A stretch of DNA of 64,000 nt from Panulirus ornatus (GCF_036320965.1 NC_092225.1:80001113-80065112); one strand, 5' to 3'; numbered from the stretch's first letter, positions 1 to 11,844 are shown. Translations and numbers: made by a program. The notes: generated by a model not told the origin, from the letters alone.

Positions 1-226
1 CTTCCCTCTATGTATATACTTATCACTGGCAGCCACGACACCATCCAGCAGCTCTGGCCGCCGCCATAACACACTCACCTGTGGAAGAGAAAACAAAACT
101 CGCATCAGCTGATGTTTGTTGACATCCCATCAGCTGGCCAATGTTGCCAACCAAACATACATCATAACACGGCGCTTCTGATAACACAACCATAATAACA
201 ATAATAACAATGATAATAATAATAAT

Positions 227-460
227 CTTTCAAACTATTCGCCATTTCCCGCGTTAGCGAGGTAACGTTAAGAACAGAGGACAGGGCCTTTGAGGGAATA
301 TCCTCACCTGGCCCCCTTTATCTGTTCATTTTTGTGGGGAAAAAAAAAAAAAAAACGAGAGGGGAGGATTTCCAGCCCCCGCTCCCTCCCCTTTTAGTCG
401 CCTTCTACGACACGCAGGGAATACGTGGGAAGTATTCTTTCTCCCTTATCCCCAGGGATA
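227..460 (-). mobile_element. SINE-A copy, near full length
   Basis: On the minus strand it opens with a TATCCCTGGGGATA-like head, runs through an internal A-rich stretch, and ends with the CTAACGCGGGAAATGGCGAA tail block. The same order recurs at about ten places in this window, which defines the element. It is non-coding; short ORFs through it are chance. No clear RNA polymerase III A/B box pair is visible. Both flanks are (AAT)n repeats (about 190-226 and 461-518), so it seems to sit inside a trinucleotide microsatellite. Confidence 0.85.
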
Positions 461-482
461 GATAATGATAATAATAATAATG

Positions 483-518
<36 letters not shown>
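461..518. repeat. (AAT)n microsatellite with GATAAT interruptions
   Basis: Uninterrupted AATAAT runs follow a short GATAATGATAAT section. It directly borders the head of the SINE-A copy, and similar repeat lies on the other side of that copy. Confidence 0.9.
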
Positions 519-789
519 GCAGAAAAATCATCATAAAAAGTGCACTTACGAATAACACTCAAATACCTAAGATGAAATAATCTATACTATTGATAAGTCT
601 TGAATTATTTACTATAATACCAACATGGGTTCAAAGACTAGACTTTCGCAGGTAAGGATGTGATGCCCAGCCCTTTTACCTGACCCTTGAAGGTAAGGTT
701 AAGGCTAACGGTATTATACCCAGGGGTTGTTGGGCTCAAGGGTCACGTCTCTGTGCTCAAGCAACATGACGTAGTACTCACTGCTCATG

Positions 790-1027
790 ACGCCGTGTTC
801 ACGGATCGTTCCGTCCTGTTTCAAGATCGTACCGTCGTGCTCAACGATCGTACCGGCGTGCTCAACGATCGTACCATCGTGCTCAACGATCGTACCATCG
901 CGTTCAACGATCGTACCATCGCGTTCATTGATCGTACCATCGTGCTCAACGATCGTACCATCGTGCTAAACGATCGTACCGTCGTGCTCAACGATCGTAC
1001 CGTCGTTTCATGATCGTACCGACGTGC
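790..1027. repeat. 21-bp minisatellite, core TCGTACCATCGTGCTCAA
   Basis: About eleven units. Variation is mainly at ACCATCG/ACCGTCG/ACCGGCG and at GCTCAAC/GTTCAAC. Decayed units extend to about 735. Because the unit length is divisible by three, open frames of 60-108 codons run through it; they encode only a repeat peptide and are not considered genes. The core recurs in the 22-bp array at 31617-31924. Confidence 0.9.
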
Positions 1028-1184
1028 TCAAAAAGGTTGATGTGGCCACGTGCCTGGCTGTATCTCATTGCTCTGTTCCGCTACAGTTTCAAAATAAGAC
1101 GTCACTCACTCATGTGGCGTCCGTGTTTACCATGACTTCCGTGTCATGGACGTGATGGTAGTTCCTGAGGCGTGTCTCACAGTC

Positions 1185-1385
1185 CCTGCTGGCAGCCCGC
1201 ACACAGTCCCCCGCTAGCTACGCATTCGCGAGTCCCCGCTGGCCTTCCGTATGCGAGTCTCCGCAGTCTTCCCATACGCAAGTCCCCCCCGCTGGTTGCT
1301 CGTGTACGAGTCCCCGGGGCTTCCCGTGCGCGAGTCCCCGGTGGCTGTTCGCACGAGAGTCCCCGCTGGGTTCCCATACGTGAGA
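1185..1385. repeat. degenerate ~33-bp minisatellite
   Basis: A motif of the form GCGAGTCCCCGCTGG followed by TTCCCATACG recurs about six times with substitutions and small indels. Overlapping short ORFs on both strands come from the repeat. Confidence 0.6.
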
Positions 1386-1500
1386 AGTAGCTAAATACCA
1401 TTTTTCTCACAGAGCACAGCCACCTGTCGGACCCTCCATCCAATCAGCTCTAAACGGCCACCACACCACTGCAGGAATTTCTCTCCGAGTTCCATATAAC

Positions 1501-3620
1501 TTTTTTTTTTTTTCTCGTTGGAGGGTCCAGTCAAGGCCAAAAGCCCATATCAAGGCTGGGCCTTACCTAAAATATAGAGAGGCTAATGAAAGGGCAAAAA
1601 AGGAGACCAAGGAAAATACAAATTTTGGAGGAAGTGAAAAACCCATCAATTAAAATGTGCTAGGTCATAGTTGTTGGGAAACAGGCGAGAGAGTAGAGAG
1701 TTCCAAAGCTTCGAGGTGTAGGGAAAGAAACAGTTATCAAAACGTCCACCCTTTTGTTGCCAACGGCCACACAGTAATTATGTGACGCAGCAGCTAGCCG
1801 AGTACTGCGTTGTCTAGCTAGTGGTGTGGGCACAGAAACAGCTACCAGCTCACGGGAACGAAAAACAAAGTGATACCAACATTGCGGCGTTGGGCAACGG
1901 GTCAAGTTTTGAAGTTAGCTTGGGAGAGTATATAAGTCGCACCGCTTTCAACTCAACTCTGTCAAGCAAGGATGCAGAGCTTGAACCACCCCAGATGTGA
2001 GTGCAGTACTTCATAAAATGACGGATCAATCATCTGTATAAACGGAGCAACTCTCTGAAATAAGAAGAAAAAAAAAAAAATGACGTCTAAACGCGACTTA
2101 GAGACAGACTTAGCTATTTCCGCTATGTGGGGTTTCCAAAACAGAGTTACACTCACATCAATTATAGCTACTTAGTAAAGAAGTGTTATTACAGAACCGT
2201 CGATGGAGAAAGTTGAGCAATTTTCGATAGAAGGATGGGCAGAAAGTTGGTCTTAGAGGCACTGAATTCAACCAGATATCGTCTACTCCACTAAGCTAAC
2301 CTGTCTAAGTCTGAATTTCTTGAAGAAGTTGTGTTGAGACGAGCTGCAGATCCAGTGAGTGAAGGAGCAGATTTGAAGGATGTGGAGGAATGCGATGTTG
2401 AGTTGTCGGCGTATGAGTGCATTTTGTTATTTGTAGATGAAAGAAAACGGTTGCTAACAGGGGAAAAAAATGTAGGTGGCATGACAGAACCTTGAGGGAC
2501 ACCGCTTTTGATGGAGAGAAGGGGAGGGGCTGATTCAACAACCACGGGGACAGGTCGGCCACAGAAGAAGCTGAATATGAGGGACCCAAGTGAGGGAGGG
2601 AAGCTGAAACGGGAGTTTTGAGATGAGACCCCATGCCAAACCCTGTCAAAAGCATTGGATACATCAAGGACAACTACATAGGATTCCCCCAAACCTTTCA
2701 GGGATGATGATCAAACATTAGTAAGATCTCGCCTTACGTAAGCCACACTAGTAATCAGGGAGAAGACTAGGAAATTCGAGATATCTGGGAATATGAGAGT
2801 TGAGGAAGGATTCAAAGACTTTCGGAAAGGTAGATGTCAAAGCAACAGGACGATAGTTGGATGGGTCAGAACGGTCATCCTATTAAGGATGGGATGTTTC
2901 AATGCATGCTTCCGAGAATGAAATGTTTTGGCTTTTAAAAGGAAATGGAACAGACGAGCAAGCACAGGTGCAAGTTCAGAGGTACACTCCTACAATACAC
3001 GGAGATGGATGCCATCAGGCCCATAAGCCTTGTTTCTATCTACAGAGAGAAGCGCTTTACGGACAGTCCGAAGAGAGATTACATGCAGAGGCATAGGATT
3101 AGTAAGAGGAGCATCAGGGGGGTGAAGGAATGTTAAGAGTGATCCAAGGTGGAGTTAGAGGAGAAACGGGAACCAAAGAGTTGCGTTGAGTACGGGAGAG
3201 ACAGCTATAGTACCGTCAGAACGGAAAAGAGAAGGAAAGATAGAACGATAGTTGTCAGAGACGCCCTTAGCTAAAGGCCAGTGGATGACGGAGAGAGGTT
3301 ATCACACTTCCTTTACATAAAGGAACGCTTCACTTCACGGATAACGTGCTTGTAATGATTATGGGAAGTGATAAAAGCTAAATGGGATCCAGAGGAAGGA
3401 GAATTTTTCCAAGTCGGTTGTGCCTGATCCCTTGTCTGAATGACCTCGGAACAGGAACGGTTGAACCAAGGAATGGAAGAAATGGTCGTCTTGGAGGAAG
3501 AGGGGATCAATGCTTCCATTCCGGCAACAATAACCTCTGCTATGCGTTTGGCGGAGACAGAGACCACTATATAAGAGACAGTAATTACCTAAGGAAAGTC
3601 TGAAGAGAATGTTCGTCAGT
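1501..3620 (-). pseudogene. decayed jockey/CR1-like LINE (family 1), 5'-truncated
   Basis: Read on the minus strand this is a broken reverse transcriptase. The block at 3313-3567 encodes an N-terminal linker containing PWFNRSCSEVIQTRDQA. The block at 2291-2692 encodes the RT palm with VVVLDVSNAFDRVWHG (motif A), SGVPQGSV (motif B) and HSYADNST where YADD is expected, so the second catalytic Asp is replaced by Asn. Stops and frameshifts separate the blocks. The 3' end has a poly(A), seen as the T-run at 1501-1514. Class is from remembered arthropod jockey/CR1 elements. It is a dead copy; related fragments occur at 48030-49620 and 60165-61090. Confidence 0.8.
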
Positions 3621-4240
3621 AATTCCTGTCAGCTTTGTTGGTTGAGCGCCCAGATCTTCCCCACGCCTCATGGTGTGCTCAGAGTGTAGCAGCACCCAGC
3701 CGCTCTACCCCAACACCTGTACTTCCCTCCGGGAAAGTTGGAAGATATCCAACACCGTAAGCCATCACCTACCTTGGCCAGGGGACTCTTGCCCACGGTA
3801 GACAACCTTCCTCCAGTGTGTGTGTATGTAATGACTCGTCAAGACGAAAGCTTGGCACGAGCTCTTGTCAGTAACAGTCCTTCTCTGGGGTACCGTTACT
3901 GGTACAGGTGGAGTCTGTATGCTCGCCGTGTCATCACTGGTATAGGTCGGGTATGTGGGCTCGGGATGCCATTTCTGGCACAGGTCGGCCCGTGTGCACC
4001 TATAGTATTGTGGGTTCTCCTAAGTGGATGTGTGTTTTGTGTAAAATGTAAAATGAATTGCTTCACCTCTCGTAAAAAAAAAAAAATAGTTCTCCTCAAG
4101 GAGCTACCCGAGTCCCAGAAGACTACCACTACCCCAGGAGACTACCCCTTCCCCAGGGAACTACTACCCCATACTCACCCCATGAAAGTTACCCCACCCT
4201 CTTGGTCCTCAGATGGTGAAATAGATGCTTAAAATGTCGC
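3621..4240. other. unassigned stretch with weak internal repetition
   Basis: Between 3890 and 4000 a motif CTGGTACAGGT/CTGGTATAGGT/CTGGCACAGGT recurs three times about 45-50 bp apart. Around 4090-4165 short ACTACCCC-type repeats occur. A 164-codon open frame (3738-4232) spans it but shows no recognised domain and is judged chance. Confidence 0.5.
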
Positions 4241-4811
4241 GTGGGAGCTGCTATACCCCCACCCCCTCCCCTCGTCTGCACCCTTTCCCAGCTGGTCTCC
4301 CCCCTCACTCTCCCTCCACAGCCCCCCCAGTTGATCTTAACAAACCAGTCCACCCAACCTTACCCCACAGCTACGGGCCACCCCACCCCACCACCGGTAT
4401 ACACAAGGCCCCGGCCGTCTCAGGCTGACCTTCACAAGCTACGGTGAATGTAGCGGAGTGAAATAACCCAGGAATAGTTCGCCTGTAGCACAATGGAACT
4501 GCTGGTATGGTGGGGTGCTGATAGCCAGACGGGTGTCGCTTCCGTCGTACGAGTTTACGGAGACTCACAAAATCTTTCATGGCGGATAATAATCACACAA
4601 CATTGCAAGGCTGAAGCTGCCACCCTTGTACGAGGCTGGGTCACAGGCTCACTGACCCTTAATGGTATCTATCAGTCCTTGAACGAGGGTGGTGGTGATG
4701 AGCAGCGAGCGGTAGGCGAGTCTTCAGTAAAGTTTGGGATGAATTGCGAGTGTTATGAACTGGGAGTGGGGAGGGTGGTGCCTTTAGCTGTACGAGGATC
4801 CTTGGTATATC

Positions 4812-4816
<5 letters not shown>
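4241..4816. other. unassigned, C-rich then mixed sequence
   Basis: The first 200 bp are strongly C-rich on the plus strand. The 179-codon frame 4493-5032 runs on into the (CT)n array and a SINE-B, which argues against a gene. Nothing recognised. Confidence 0.5.

Positions 4817-4888
<72 letters not shown>
4817..4888. repeat. (CT)n microsatellite
   Basis: About 36 uninterrupted CT dinucleotides directly preceding a SINE-B-like copy. Confidence 0.97.
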
Positions 4889-4891
<3 letters not shown>

Positions 4892-5032
4892 ACCTCCATA
4901 GTATATTGGTTAGCTCTGCGACCCACCAGTCTTACAACGGACTTTGATTTGAAATTTGTGCGAGGCAACAGACAAACATTCAACCCAGCTGTTCATCTTC
5001 CCTTCTCCAGCTGGTCGATAAACGGTATATAA
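4889..5032 (+). mobile_element. SINE-B copy (tRNA-derived type), degenerate
   Basis: It has the order seen in other SINE-B copies: head CCTCCATAGTATATTGGTTAG (A-box region like a tRNA D-arm), then a mid region, then CAGCTGTTCATCTTCCC and CTGGTCGATAAACGG near the 3' end. The B box is eroded. It is joined almost directly to the SINE-A head at 5034. Confidence 0.65.
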
Positions 5033-5033
5033 T

Positions 5034-5236
5034 GGGGATAGGAGATAAACAGTACTTCCCACGTATTCCCTGCATGTCGTAGAAGGCAACTACAAGGGGA
5101 AGGAGCGGGGGGCTAGAAATCCTCCCCTTTCGTTTATAATTTTCCAAAAGAAGGAACAGAGAAGGGGGCCAAGTGAGGATATTCCCTTAAGACTCAGTTC
5201 TCTGTTCTTAGCTCTACCTCGCTAACGCGGAAATAC

Positions 5237-5237
<1 letters not shown>
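5034..5237 (+). mobile_element. SINE-A copy
   Basis: Head GGGGATAGGAGATAAACAG, conserved ACTTCCCACGTATTCCCTGC, then CTACCTCGCTAACGCGGAAA at the 3' end, running straight into an (AT)n array. Diverged by scattered substitutions relative to the copy at 21902. Confidence 0.85.

Positions 5238-5304
<67 letters not shown>
5238..5304. repeat. (AT)n microsatellite at SINE-A 3' end
   Basis: Over 30 uninterrupted AT dinucleotides, continuous with the tail of the SINE-A copy. Confidence 0.97.
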
Positions 5305-5308
<4 letters not shown>

Positions 5309-6613
5309 AATCCTCTCAACCAGCCATAGAGATATATGAAACCTCTTCGCGTTAAAATGTTCCCGTTTAACGCAGCCTATAACTCGGGTATGACCATACC
5401 CCACCTAGCCTTGTATAGTTTTGTTATTTATCACTTTGCTTTCTGATTATTGTACTCACGTATTCACAATTACTTCATGAACTCGTCCGTATTATACAAT
5501 ATTTCTTAAAGTACGGCAAGATATAGGGCCAGAAGATAGTATCAACCAATATAAACAATGAAAGCCCTAAGTTACCGCGCAATTGATATCAAGTTCTCCA
5601 CTGATGCAAACATCTCTCTTTTACCGAAACAATTACTTCCCAAGGAACGTTCCAGCACTACTGTCATCCCAGCTCACTGAAGGGGAACGGTATACCGTAC
5701 AACAGGTCAATACAGAAGAGTCAGTGTGGACTATAGGAAATGCTACTCACTAGGTGCACGACGGATGGCCCAGCCCCGCCTCTCGAACAGATGTCGCAAG
5801 CTGAATTTTCCCACCGTGACGCTTTTAGTATGATTTTTTCTTTCAGTTTATATATCAACTGCTCTGAAAACAACGAATCTCTTAATGTAGACTAATGAAA
5901 GAACCCCTGAACCTTTTATAAACAAGTAGTTGTGCAGTATAATCTATTTTTCTCAATTTCCGGGAAACAAATAATGGCAACATATGCCATCCACATGACG
6001 CTCCCCGGAATGTTGATAACGCGGAGTAATCTGCTGAAGGATGGCTTTTATTTACAGTATGGCCTGTGAGAACTCACCCACGTCATTACTTTGCCCAGGG
6101 TGATTTTTGAAAGACGCCATCACACTCATCAGAGGCATTACGATAGCCTTATGGTTTGCGGTGAAAGTCATGGCCATAATCCAACCTCTAAATGGTAATG
6201 TTCAAGGCTATACACGAGATGGTTTTTGATGGATGTATAGCGCGAGGGAGTCTAGTGTGGGAAGGTACGTGAAGGAGTAATGGCATGGATACAACATAAC
6301 TGCTAGTGAGACGTTAAGGAGGCTGACCTTGGCGATGAGGTAGCTGTGGGTGTTATGATGAGTGAAGGTAACAGTAGTGTTGGTGGGATACTGGGAGGAG
6401 TGATGGTAGTCGAAAGGGAGCTTTAGTTTTGGGAGTGATGTTATATAATGGTGGGAGTAGTATCAGTATGAGGCGCAATGCTGCGGTGGTAGTACAGGAG
6501 GCCAGTGGTAGGTCGAGTGGTGGTGAGGCAGTGGTGAAGGTGGGGTGATGGTAAGAAAGGTTGACGTCATCAGTGTGAAGGCCAGGTCAAGCCTCCACTC
6601 CCGCCTGCCCCAT
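5305..6613. other. unique-looking sequence, nothing recognised
   Basis: No ORF of note, no tandem repeat and no recognised element. From about 6330 the plus strand becomes G/T-rich with GTGGTAGTA-like words, leading into the 34-bp array. Confidence 0.5.
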
Positions 6614-7218
6614 GACACGAGCAGGGAGCGGCAGGCCTGCTGACCAGGACACGAGCAGGGAGCGGCAGGCCTGCTGACCAGGACACGAGCAGGGTTCGGC
6701 AGGCCTGCTGACTGGGACACGAGCAGGGAGCGGCAGGCCTGCTGACTGGGACACGAGCAGGGAGCGGCAGGCCTGCTGACCGGGACACGAGCAGGGAGCG
6801 GCAGGCCTGCTGACTGGGACACGAGCAGGGAGCGGCAGGCCTGCTGACCGGGACACGAGCAGGGAGCGGCAGGCCTGCTGACTGGGACACGAGCAGGGAG
6901 CGGCAGGCCTGCTGACCGGGACACGAGCAGGGAGCGGCAGGCCTGCTGACTGGGACACGAGCAGGGAGCGGCAGGCCTGCTGACCAGGACACGAGCAGGG
7001 AGCGGCAGGCCTGCTGACTGGGACACGAGCAGGGAGCGGCAGGCCTGCTGACCGGGACACGAGCAGGGAGCGGCAGGCCTGCTGACCGGGACACGAGCAG
7101 GGAGCGGCAGGCCTGCTGACCGGGACACGAGCAGGGAGCGGCAGACCTGCTGACCAGGACACGAGCAGGGAGCGGCAGGCCTGCTGACCAGGACACGAGC
7201 AGGGAGCGGCAGGTCTGC
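6614..7218. repeat. 34-bp minisatellite, ~18 units
   Basis: Each unit contains ACACGAGCAGGGAGCGGC and AGGCCTGCTGACC, differing mostly at the A/G/T before GGACACG. As 34 is not a multiple of three, all three minus-strand frames stay open and cycle through the same 34-residue peptide, giving overlapping ORFs of 215-228 codons. This is a repeat artefact, not a protein. Confidence 0.95.
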
Positions 7219-9227
7219 GGAGTCCAGGATGCATGCGCGGATACGCAGTTATACAAATGATTAATTACTGGGTGGTACGGCCGGATGCAGACTTAAAAAG
7301 TGATGAGGACTCATACAGCGATGGGCATGCTGATACAGGGTTGCGCTCGTGAGTACAAAGGTTATAGACACGAATGCAAATACAGCCTTACGTATTCCTG
7401 TCCGTGAATAACGCTATGTATATCATATACATTTGTGATGCTTGATGCAGGATTTCGTATGTGAACACACATATATTTGTTCACAGAGACCATGGCGGTC
7501 CTCCGTCCGCCGGCACCGTTACTCCGCCTTCCTCCCGCACTCACGAACACACACACACACACACACACGTCAGAGAAGCATGTAAACATACAAACTCCTT
7601 GGTAGATAATAACACCTTGGATGGCGTATCATGACCATTTTCTATGGAGACAAGTGTCAACCATTAATTTCTAATATCACACACTAATACCAGTTTTTAA
7701 CGCAGGCGCTTCTGAGAGTGTGTGGGAGAGTCATACAAGTTCATTTTCCGCATGAGATAACTTCTCCAACCGGCCAGAAGTGACGGGAATCACCCAGAAG
7801 AGTCAGCCAACTCCCATGGTTGCACGTGGCGATGGGTACACCTCGTAATGACTTGGTAAAGTGCACTCAAGTCTCCTGAAGTCCAGTGTCATGGCACAAC
7901 AGACTTACGTATTATTCATTTCCTAAAAGTTCGACTCTGTGGACACATTGGTTATTTCATTTTTGGCGCGGATGAACAATAATGTATTTTTCGGATACGA
8001 ATATTTTGTTAAAGACGTTTTTGACGATGCTTTGGCATTAGCCTAAGAGTTCTGGAGGGTTCGTAGAACAGGTAGTTCATGAAGACTGCAAGATTCAAAT
8101 TTCAAAAGTTTATCTGAAAAGAAAATGGATCCCATCCACAATACGGTGAGGTGCAGGACACCTCCAGGTGGTACAACCATAGTGATGCCAGATACGGTGG
8201 CCGTCGGCCTTGAACCAATGTTTTACCGTGATCCTACAGTAGACAACAGCTCATCATACAAGGCAACGTGTGGTAGTAAGAGGAGAAAAAACAAAACCCT
8301 TTATGACCTCGCCGTACGTGAGGTGCGTCATGTGCAAACCCACCGCCATATTTTGTCCTCGGCTGCCCAACCTCTTCCTGGATCCCGGATACAATGTTCC
8401 AAAACTCGCTGATAACTTAAAGGCACCGGGAGATATCAAACCTACAGACAATAAATATACAATGAACATTTTATTAAAAAGAAATATTACAGACCACGTT
8501 TACGTGTCGGTCTGGTTAGTGTAACATGCACTAAATGTGCTTCATCCCATACATTCTGCAACACGTTCCTTGTCGACTCAACGTTCTTCTCTTACTATGA
8601 ATTACATACTCTTACAGGGACTGAGTGACCTTGAGGCAGCTCCCTGACGACGGAAGGAGACAGGGGACCCCCACATCAACAGATTATAGACATTTTAACA
8701 CGCGCGCCGAACGTCACTTCCAGGTACTAAGTAATTAACCTGAAGGCAATAACTGTCGTCTCAAGGTTGCTCGTAAAGATGTCCGTATTGTGATGTGTTC
8801 TCGCCATGTAATGTATACATAGTAAGACTATATGTGGTCGTACAACCATCGTTAACACCAGTAGAAGGCGCTGATTTTACCGTTGGTGGCTTTTGATGGT
8901 GCTAAACCCATCCGGGCAACCAACTCGGGAAGGATCTCCGCAACGCTTATGTAGTATCCTCAACCCTTACACTACTGGTCTATGAAATATTTATACTATC
9001 CCTATCATAACGTGGTATAGATATCCGAAATTTGAGAAAATTCAATGTGTAGAAACACTTCAAAGTCCGGGAACTAATTAAGTAGTTAGATACTTTTTCT
9101 CAAAATGAAATCGAATTGAAAATGTAAATAATGAGTTTGACCTCCCTTTTCTCCGTTTATAATACATTAAAGAAAACCCTGAATGAAACAGAAAAGATCA
9201 ATATTTCTTATTGATCACCATGGTGAC

Positions 9228-9229
<2 letters not shown>
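7219..9229. other. unassigned sequence with two unrecognised ORFs
   Basis: A short (CA)n lies at 7549-7568. A 95-codon plus frame (8125-8412) and an overlapping 71-codon minus frame (8254-8469) have no recognised motif. No splice or promoter context stands out. The remainder is mixed sequence. Confidence 0.4.

Positions 9230-9318
<89 letters not shown>
9230..9318. repeat. (AT)n microsatellite
   Basis: About 44 uninterrupted AT repeats. Unlike most AT arrays here, no SINE or LINE end is visible at either side. Confidence 0.97.
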
Positions 9319-9320
<2 letters not shown>

Positions 9321-9530
9321 GAGGCATACAACTAACTGTAAAGCCCCTTACACGCGCCAGGAACACTCCCGTCTCAAGTTATGCTGAGAGTGAAGCGTGA
9401 CCGGTTGTATTAAGGTGGTGACGGCAGCCGTGGCGGCCACAATGTTCTTGACCCGGCGGCCCCTCGCTACCCTCCCTCCTTCCCCGCCACCGCTGCTACA
9501 TTCATCCAGCCTTTCCCGCTGACCTTAGCG

Positions 9531-9665
9531 ATGGCTATTAGTTATGCTCGGTTGGTGGTTTTCTGGGCCAGCATATACTGCGTAAAGGGCCTGACTAACT
9601 CTGTATTGGGTACGAGCTTAACGTTTGATTACGACACAGACACCGCGTGCGTTAGTAATGTTTGA
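9531..9665 (+). CDS. possible 44-codon small ORF, signal-peptide-like start
   Basis: The ATG has G at -3 and G at +4 and follows a GC-rich stretch (9410-9530). The predicted peptide begins MAISYARLVVFWASIYCVKG, a hydrophobic start like a secretion signal, and ends after TACVSNV. No family is recognised. It could be a small secreted peptide, the first coding exon of a spliced gene, or chance. No donor site or upstream promoter was established. Confidence 0.2.
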   Translation: MAISYARLVVFWASIYCVKGLTNSVLGTSLTFDYDTDTACVSNV

Positions 9666-9761
9666 GTATTACAAGAAAAAGATGTACCCTTATTGCGCCC
9701 TATCTCTTAGTGTTTTTTTTTTTTATAGTATCTTACCCTAATGTATATATACACATTCACA

Positions 9762-9911
9762 ACCCAGTTTATTGAGTCAAGAACCCATTCATCTGCCAGA
9801 TTCGAAGGGTTGGCTGTGAGCCCGCTGCCATGTCTGCGATTCGAACCGAAGCATGTGAGAATTGTTGGTGGATTTTAACGTTAAGCATTACATTACGGAA
9901 GCTCGTGTGTT

Positions 9912-9912
<1 letters not shown>
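9762..9912 (-). mobile_element. SINE-B copy (tRNA-derived type)
   Basis: On the minus strand there is an AGCTTCCGTAATGTAATGC head, then B-box GGTTCGAATCG (plus-strand 9838-9848), then GGCAGCGGGCTCACAGCCAA and AGATGAATGGGTTCTTG. The head borders the (GT)n array 9913-9960. Confidence 0.75.

Positions 9913-9960
<48 letters not shown>
9913..9960. repeat. (GT)n microsatellite
   Basis: More than 20 GT dinucleotides abutting the head of the minus-strand SINE-B. Confidence 0.97.
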
Positions 9961-9961
<1 letters not shown>

Positions 9962-9962
9962 A

Positions 9963-10566
9963 CGATTCTGCATACGGGAGTGTTTCACTCAATGGGTCTA
10001 CATCATAACATCTTTCCCGACATTAAAAATCTAGAAATTTTCACGAACCTCAGCGCTGGTTCATTGTTCCTTCGCTTGCTTGGTTGTACTTGTAACATAC
10101 TATACTTATTTACACTTGAGGTAATTCATCTGTGGTTGTATGTAAACTTACGTTAAGTACCAACCTGCGCTAGGCTTAGCAACCCGTCACATTCAGAATT
10201 TCTGCTGGTGTCCCCAGCAAAGTGTATTGTGCATCCCATGCTTTTCATGTGAGCGGTAGCGCAAAAGGGTTACAGGGGTCACAAAGGGTCTCAGTCAGAC
10301 CCCAGTGTGTTGACATTACATAAGATGTGACAATTCGTATTTCCTTACATACATTACATAGTTTTATATGGTAAGTTTTACCGACTAAATTGAAAAATAG
10401 GATACAAACAAAATTTCAGCTCTCTTGTTATAAACAATAAGGTGTTATAACATTTCTTGCAGGGTTTGTTTAGACCTGTTCCTAAAACGCTATAGTTTTC
10501 CACATTCTAAGTTATATAGCGTCCTAGTTTGTGTCCATATGTTTGGTTACTAACTTTACAGTAGTA
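9963..10566. other. unassigned AT-rich sequence
   Basis: No ORF, repeat or element recognised apart from low-complexity T-rich runs. Confidence 0.5.
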
Positions 10567-10634
10567 CCGATAGCCTAGCTACAACACTGCCTATAGCCTA
10601 GCTACAGAGTACCTATAGCCTAGCCATAGTCCAC
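10567..10634. repeat. short tandem repeat, TATAGCCTAGCTACA motif
   Basis: The word ATAGCCTAGC(T/C)A occurs three times about 25 bp apart with diverged spacers. Confidence 0.75.
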
Positions 10635-10804
10635 TAAATTTCATCTTGTAATATGATGATTGTGTTACTCTCTCCATATACATGTTTTTACTCGATACAT
10701 TTTATTGCGATGGAAAAAGGTTTCTACTTGACCATATCTGAACACGTTTACTTGTTTCACAGAGATTTGTTAGTTCCTTATTAATTACAATCTTAAGGCT
10801 TCTG

Positions 10805-10930
10805 ATAAACAACCCAATTGTTTTCAACATCCTTATCAAGTGCAAGTTTAGCTAAAGCATCAGCTTTGTCATGCTTCTCAGTAAGGGTCATGTTCTCCCT
10901 ACACATGGCCACACCCCTGGGTTAACTCGA
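10805..10930 (-). pseudogene. RNase H-like retroelement scrap
   Basis: A 40-codon minus-strand frame contains HDKADALAKLALDKD, which resembles the NEKADALAK segment near the end of RNase H domains of non-LTR retrotransposons. Only this stretch is open and no upstream catalytic residues were found. Family placement is inference. Confidence 0.4.
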
Positions 10931-11059
10931 GTGGACTTACAAGCTGTTGACTGACTAGGTCTGCCACAGCTGTGGTGTTTCATTTCAGCTGAAGGAATAC
11001 ATCTGTCTGCCACCTGGGGGTAAGGACGAACAGTTAGTTGAACTGTATGCCGTCTGCAC

Positions 11060-11140
11060 ACGCCGGTGATCGAACCAAGGCCAGTAGTGGATTAGTAGTC
11101 AGCACTGATAGTCACACCACCACCGAGGCTCCCTGTGCAT
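11060..11140 (-). mobile_element. weak tRNA-like/SINE relic
   Basis: Minus strand carries GGTTCGATCACC (B-box-like) preceded by GAGCCTCGGTGGTGGTGTGA, the same head wording as SINE-B (CCTCCGTGGTGTAGTGG). The 3' part is not recognisable. Confidence 0.4.
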
Positions 11141-11159
11141 AAGTATTCATGTAGTTACC

Positions 11160-11600
11160 TTTTTGTACAGTACGGGGAGGGAGTCCTACAGTCGTCCGGC
11201 CCCATTATCTTGAACTTCATCTTTCATCCTGTGGAGCTTTCGTGAGCTGTCTGCATCCAGTTTCACTGCTCGCATTATTCAATTCATCCACCACATATAC
11301 TAGGTATTTACTTCTTTATTACGTAGATTCTTCCCTCGTTATTCGTTAGATCCTCTTCCTATCTGTGTATCTTCCTAAGGACTAATAACTCTTGGCATTA
11401 TGAAACTGGTTTAAAACTTTGAATGATATGATCCGGTCACACCTATTTTTTTCATTATTTCATTGTGGAAAATTTTGTTGCCTCTATGATCGTTATTTTT
11501 TTTAGTTCCCTTATCCTTTCAATCATCTTTCTTGCCCTCCTCTGGACCTTCTCTATCAGTTTTGGGAAAAACAACAAAAGCATATTCTAGTTTTGGCATG
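11160..11600 (-). pseudogene. LINE family 3 relic (C-terminal region and 3' end)
   Basis: The minus strand encodes a short EKVQRRARKMIERI-like stretch from the CCTCCTCTGGACCTTCTCTA word near 11539. This word is shared with the 34.9-kb fragment (CCTCCTCTGGACCTTTTCTA). Further downstream wording (TCATCCACCAC; CAGTCGTCCGGCCCC) parallels that copy. Heavily decayed. Confidence 0.5.
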
Positions 11601-11624
11601 ATATACGATATGAAAGTTTGCAAG

Positions 11625-11641
11625 TGTGTGTGTGTGTGTGT
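11625..11641. repeat. short (GT)n
   Basis: About eight GT repeats. Confidence 0.9.
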
Positions 11642-11767
11642 CTAACTGTCTACGGATAAGGAGTTTTAAACTCATGGCGCACCATCTCTTTAATATTCTC
11701 CATTAACACACAACCATTTAAACTTCTGTAATCTGTCCACGTTCATAAACATATTATTCAGTTTAAG

Positions 11768-11794
11768 TGTGTGTGTGTGTGTGTGTGTGTGTGT
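11768..11794. repeat. (GT)n microsatellite
   Basis: About 13 GT repeats near the tail side of the minus-strand SINE-B at 11845-12035. Confidence 0.95.
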
Positions 11795-11844
11795 TTCGGG
11801 GAGAGAGTTGTACACTCGTGTTGCCCCGGTTCTTACCTTGCCTA

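Noticed and set aside
6463..7256. Three overlapping minus-strand ORFs of 215-228 codons
   Set aside because: They are the same 34-residue peptide in three frames of a 34-bp minisatellite.
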